Positions 62,940-64,000 of a DNA stretch of 64,000 nucleotides are shown here, one piece after another. Position numbers and translations under genes: made by a program. The notes beneath the pieces were generated by a model, which was given only the letters and a program-made list of their open reading frames with translations, was not told the DNA's origin and did not search any database. The stretch is taken from positions 2,350,873 to 2,414,872 of the forward strand of contig NW_005202428.1 of assembly GCF_000372725.1 (NCBI RefSeq), given 5' to 3'. The first letter of the stretch is position 1. Each line of letters begins with the position of its first letter. Origin of the DNA: Emiliania huxleyi CCMP1516 (Eukaryota > Haptophyta > Isochrysidales > Noelaerhabdaceae).

Positions 62940-63374
62940 TGAGATGTCATGAGAAAGAAACCCGCGAGGTCAACTGCGCACAGGGCGTCTGTCCTTACAA
63001 GATCCTGCTCGTGCAGGTGGGGACCCTGTCGCTGTCCTTCTCCCACCACTCGTTGTTGGTGTGTCCGTTTTTTTATTTATGTCTGTCGACGGGTTGCCGA
63101 AATTCCACCCATCACAGATTCATTCACAGTCTGAGAAGGAGCATCTAAGACTTCCCAACAACAAACCTACGATTACACAAACAACTCAACCAATTACAGT
63201 CTAGGAGAAGCAATATATTTTTTCAGGAGCCCGGTGTTCGGCTGTTGTTCGGCGATTGAGCGCCTGCCTCCCTCTCTCTCCGGCTGTGCGCATGACCGGT
63301 GCGGCCATGCGTCCTCCGAGTCGGCGTCTAGCGCGCGCGATAAGGATTTTGCTTGCCTTCCCTGGGACCCCGTG
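62940..63374. other. Intergenic, no gene recognised
   Basis: No supported gene between the family A copy and the family E copy upstream of MRTO4. Confidence 0.4.
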
Positions 63375-63595
63375 TTGCATGTCTGACTGTCACTGTGGTC
63401 TGTGCGATTTCGGGGCCCGGGGTTGTGCGTTTGTGTGAATGTCCCACCCCCCTGCGCGCGGGCCTTCTAGGCCCGCGGGCAGTCTCCCCGCATTCCCAGG
63501 GCCTCCAGGGCTCGCACCTCAACCTCTCACAGACCAGCGCACAGCGCGTTACGTCTTTTCTTTGTATTTTCTTCTCAATAACAAGGCTGTGAACA
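63375..63595 (+). repeat. Dispersed repeat family E, copy 2
   Basis: GCATGTCTGACTGTCACTGT, GCGCGGGCCTTCTAGGCCCG, CTCCAGGGCTCGCACCTCAA and GTATTTTCTTCTCAATAACA, co-linear with 48470-48715. It ends about 65 bp before the MRTO4 start. Confidence 0.9.
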
Positions 63596-63658
63596 AGTCA
63601 ACCCCCCAGGCTGGCTGCGTGCCGGTTGCGCCATAGAACCTCTGCGGCCCTCCGCCCA

Positions 63659-64000
63659 ATGCCCAAATCGAAGCGCGCGCAGAAGGTGACCCTCTCGAAG
63701 ACGGTGAGCAAGGGCCGGGAGCGCAAGGTCGCCATCATTGACGAGGTGCGGGACTGCGTCGACCGGTACAAGTCGGTGCTCGTGTTCGAGGCCAACAACA
63801 TGCGGAACGCGGCGCTCAAGGACGTGCGCGTAAGGCTGCGGTCCAGCCGCATCTTCTTTGGCCGCAACAAGCTGATCGCCGCTGCGCTCGGCCGGACGGC
63901 TGCGGACGCGTACCGCGCCGGCCTGGACGAGGTCGCCGACGGCTTGCTCGGCGGCGAGGCTGGGCTCATCTTCACAGACGAGTCGCTCGAGGCGGTGCAG
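63659..64000 (+). CDS. MRTO4: Ribosome assembly factor MRTO4/Mrt4 (partial, 5' end)
   Basis: ATG at 63659 opens 114 codons to the window edge. The sequence shows the Mrt4/P0-like start: 'MPKSKRAQKVTLSKTVSKGR', 'VAIIDEVRDCVDRYKSVLVF', 'EANNMRNAALKDVRVRLRSS' and 'RIFFGRNKLIAAALGR'. Mrt4 is a nucleolar paralogue of ribosomal protein P0 that holds the stalk site on pre-60S particles. No intron is seen in the visible part. The C-terminus is outside the window. Confidence 0.92.
   Translation, partial: MPKSKRAQKVTLSKTVSKGRERKVAIIDEVRDCVDRYKSVLVFEANNMRNAALKDVRVRLRSSRIFFGRNKLIAAALGRTAADAYRAGLDEVADGLLGGEAGLIFTDESLEAVQ

Overview
The window reads as nuclear DNA of a GC-rich, intron-bearing photosynthetic protist. 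A secondary-plastid alga, most likely a haptophyte, is my inference. Three things support it: most genes are split by short introns (often 60-75 nt), more than half of the splice donors I could place are GC rather than GT, and a BASS-type plastid transporter carries a signal-peptide-like leader. The Pro/Ser-rich cell-surface protein with a hevein-like module and the allantoinase also fit. Nothing here looks bacterial or organellar, and I saw no rRNA, tRNA or CRISPR array.

Layout. 1-3.5 kb: a divergent pair, a CIA30 + MsrB-like fusion (minus, runs off the left edge) and an RNase HII (plus). 3.6-8 kb: a CATAACACCT repeat field, an unknown Lys-rich ORF and a 5'-truncated Ty1/copia element. 9.4-19.3 kb: two minus-strand genes, a PDZ-containing multispan membrane protein and a RhoGAP/coiled-coil protein with endocytic DPF-type motifs. 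20.1-22.0 kb: a Pro-rich surface protein with an in-frame stop. 23-24.3 kb: a beta-propeller-like repeat protein. 24.4-27.8 kb: a small ORF and a mosaic of dispersed repeats. 27.9-31.4 kb: a zinc metallopeptidase with a VHL-like domain, and a NOP6-like RRM protein. 34.0-35.5 kb: an intronless allantoinase. 36.5-46.7 kb: a beta-propeller candidate, a BASS transporter and an SLC17-like MFS transporter. 46.9-48.7 kb: a decayed repeat-element ORF. 48.8-53.8 kb: a NAA60-like acetyltransferase with a CaaX end, a parvulin-MiaB fusion and a small unknown gene. 54.7-56 kb: an STK16-like kinase. 56.5-57.9 kb: an element with long terminal inverted repeats. 58.2-62.1 kb: a GPR180/TMEM145-like membrane protein and an SDR. 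63.7 kb to the right edge: the start of MRTO4.

The genes do not form a single pathway; this is ordinary mixed eukaryotic gene order. The most notable signal is at the level of gene structure. GC-AG introns are in the majority. Several 61-68 nt introns begin with a near-exact copy of the sequence that begins the next exon, and in one case the copy spans both splice junctions. That is the footprint expected if introns are gained by short tandem duplication or by insertion with target-site duplication. Three domain fusions (parvulin-MiaB, CIA30-MsrB, metallopeptidase-VHL) are supported by matching splice phases. All exon boundaries were placed by hand from reading frame, splice phase and family motifs, without transcript data.
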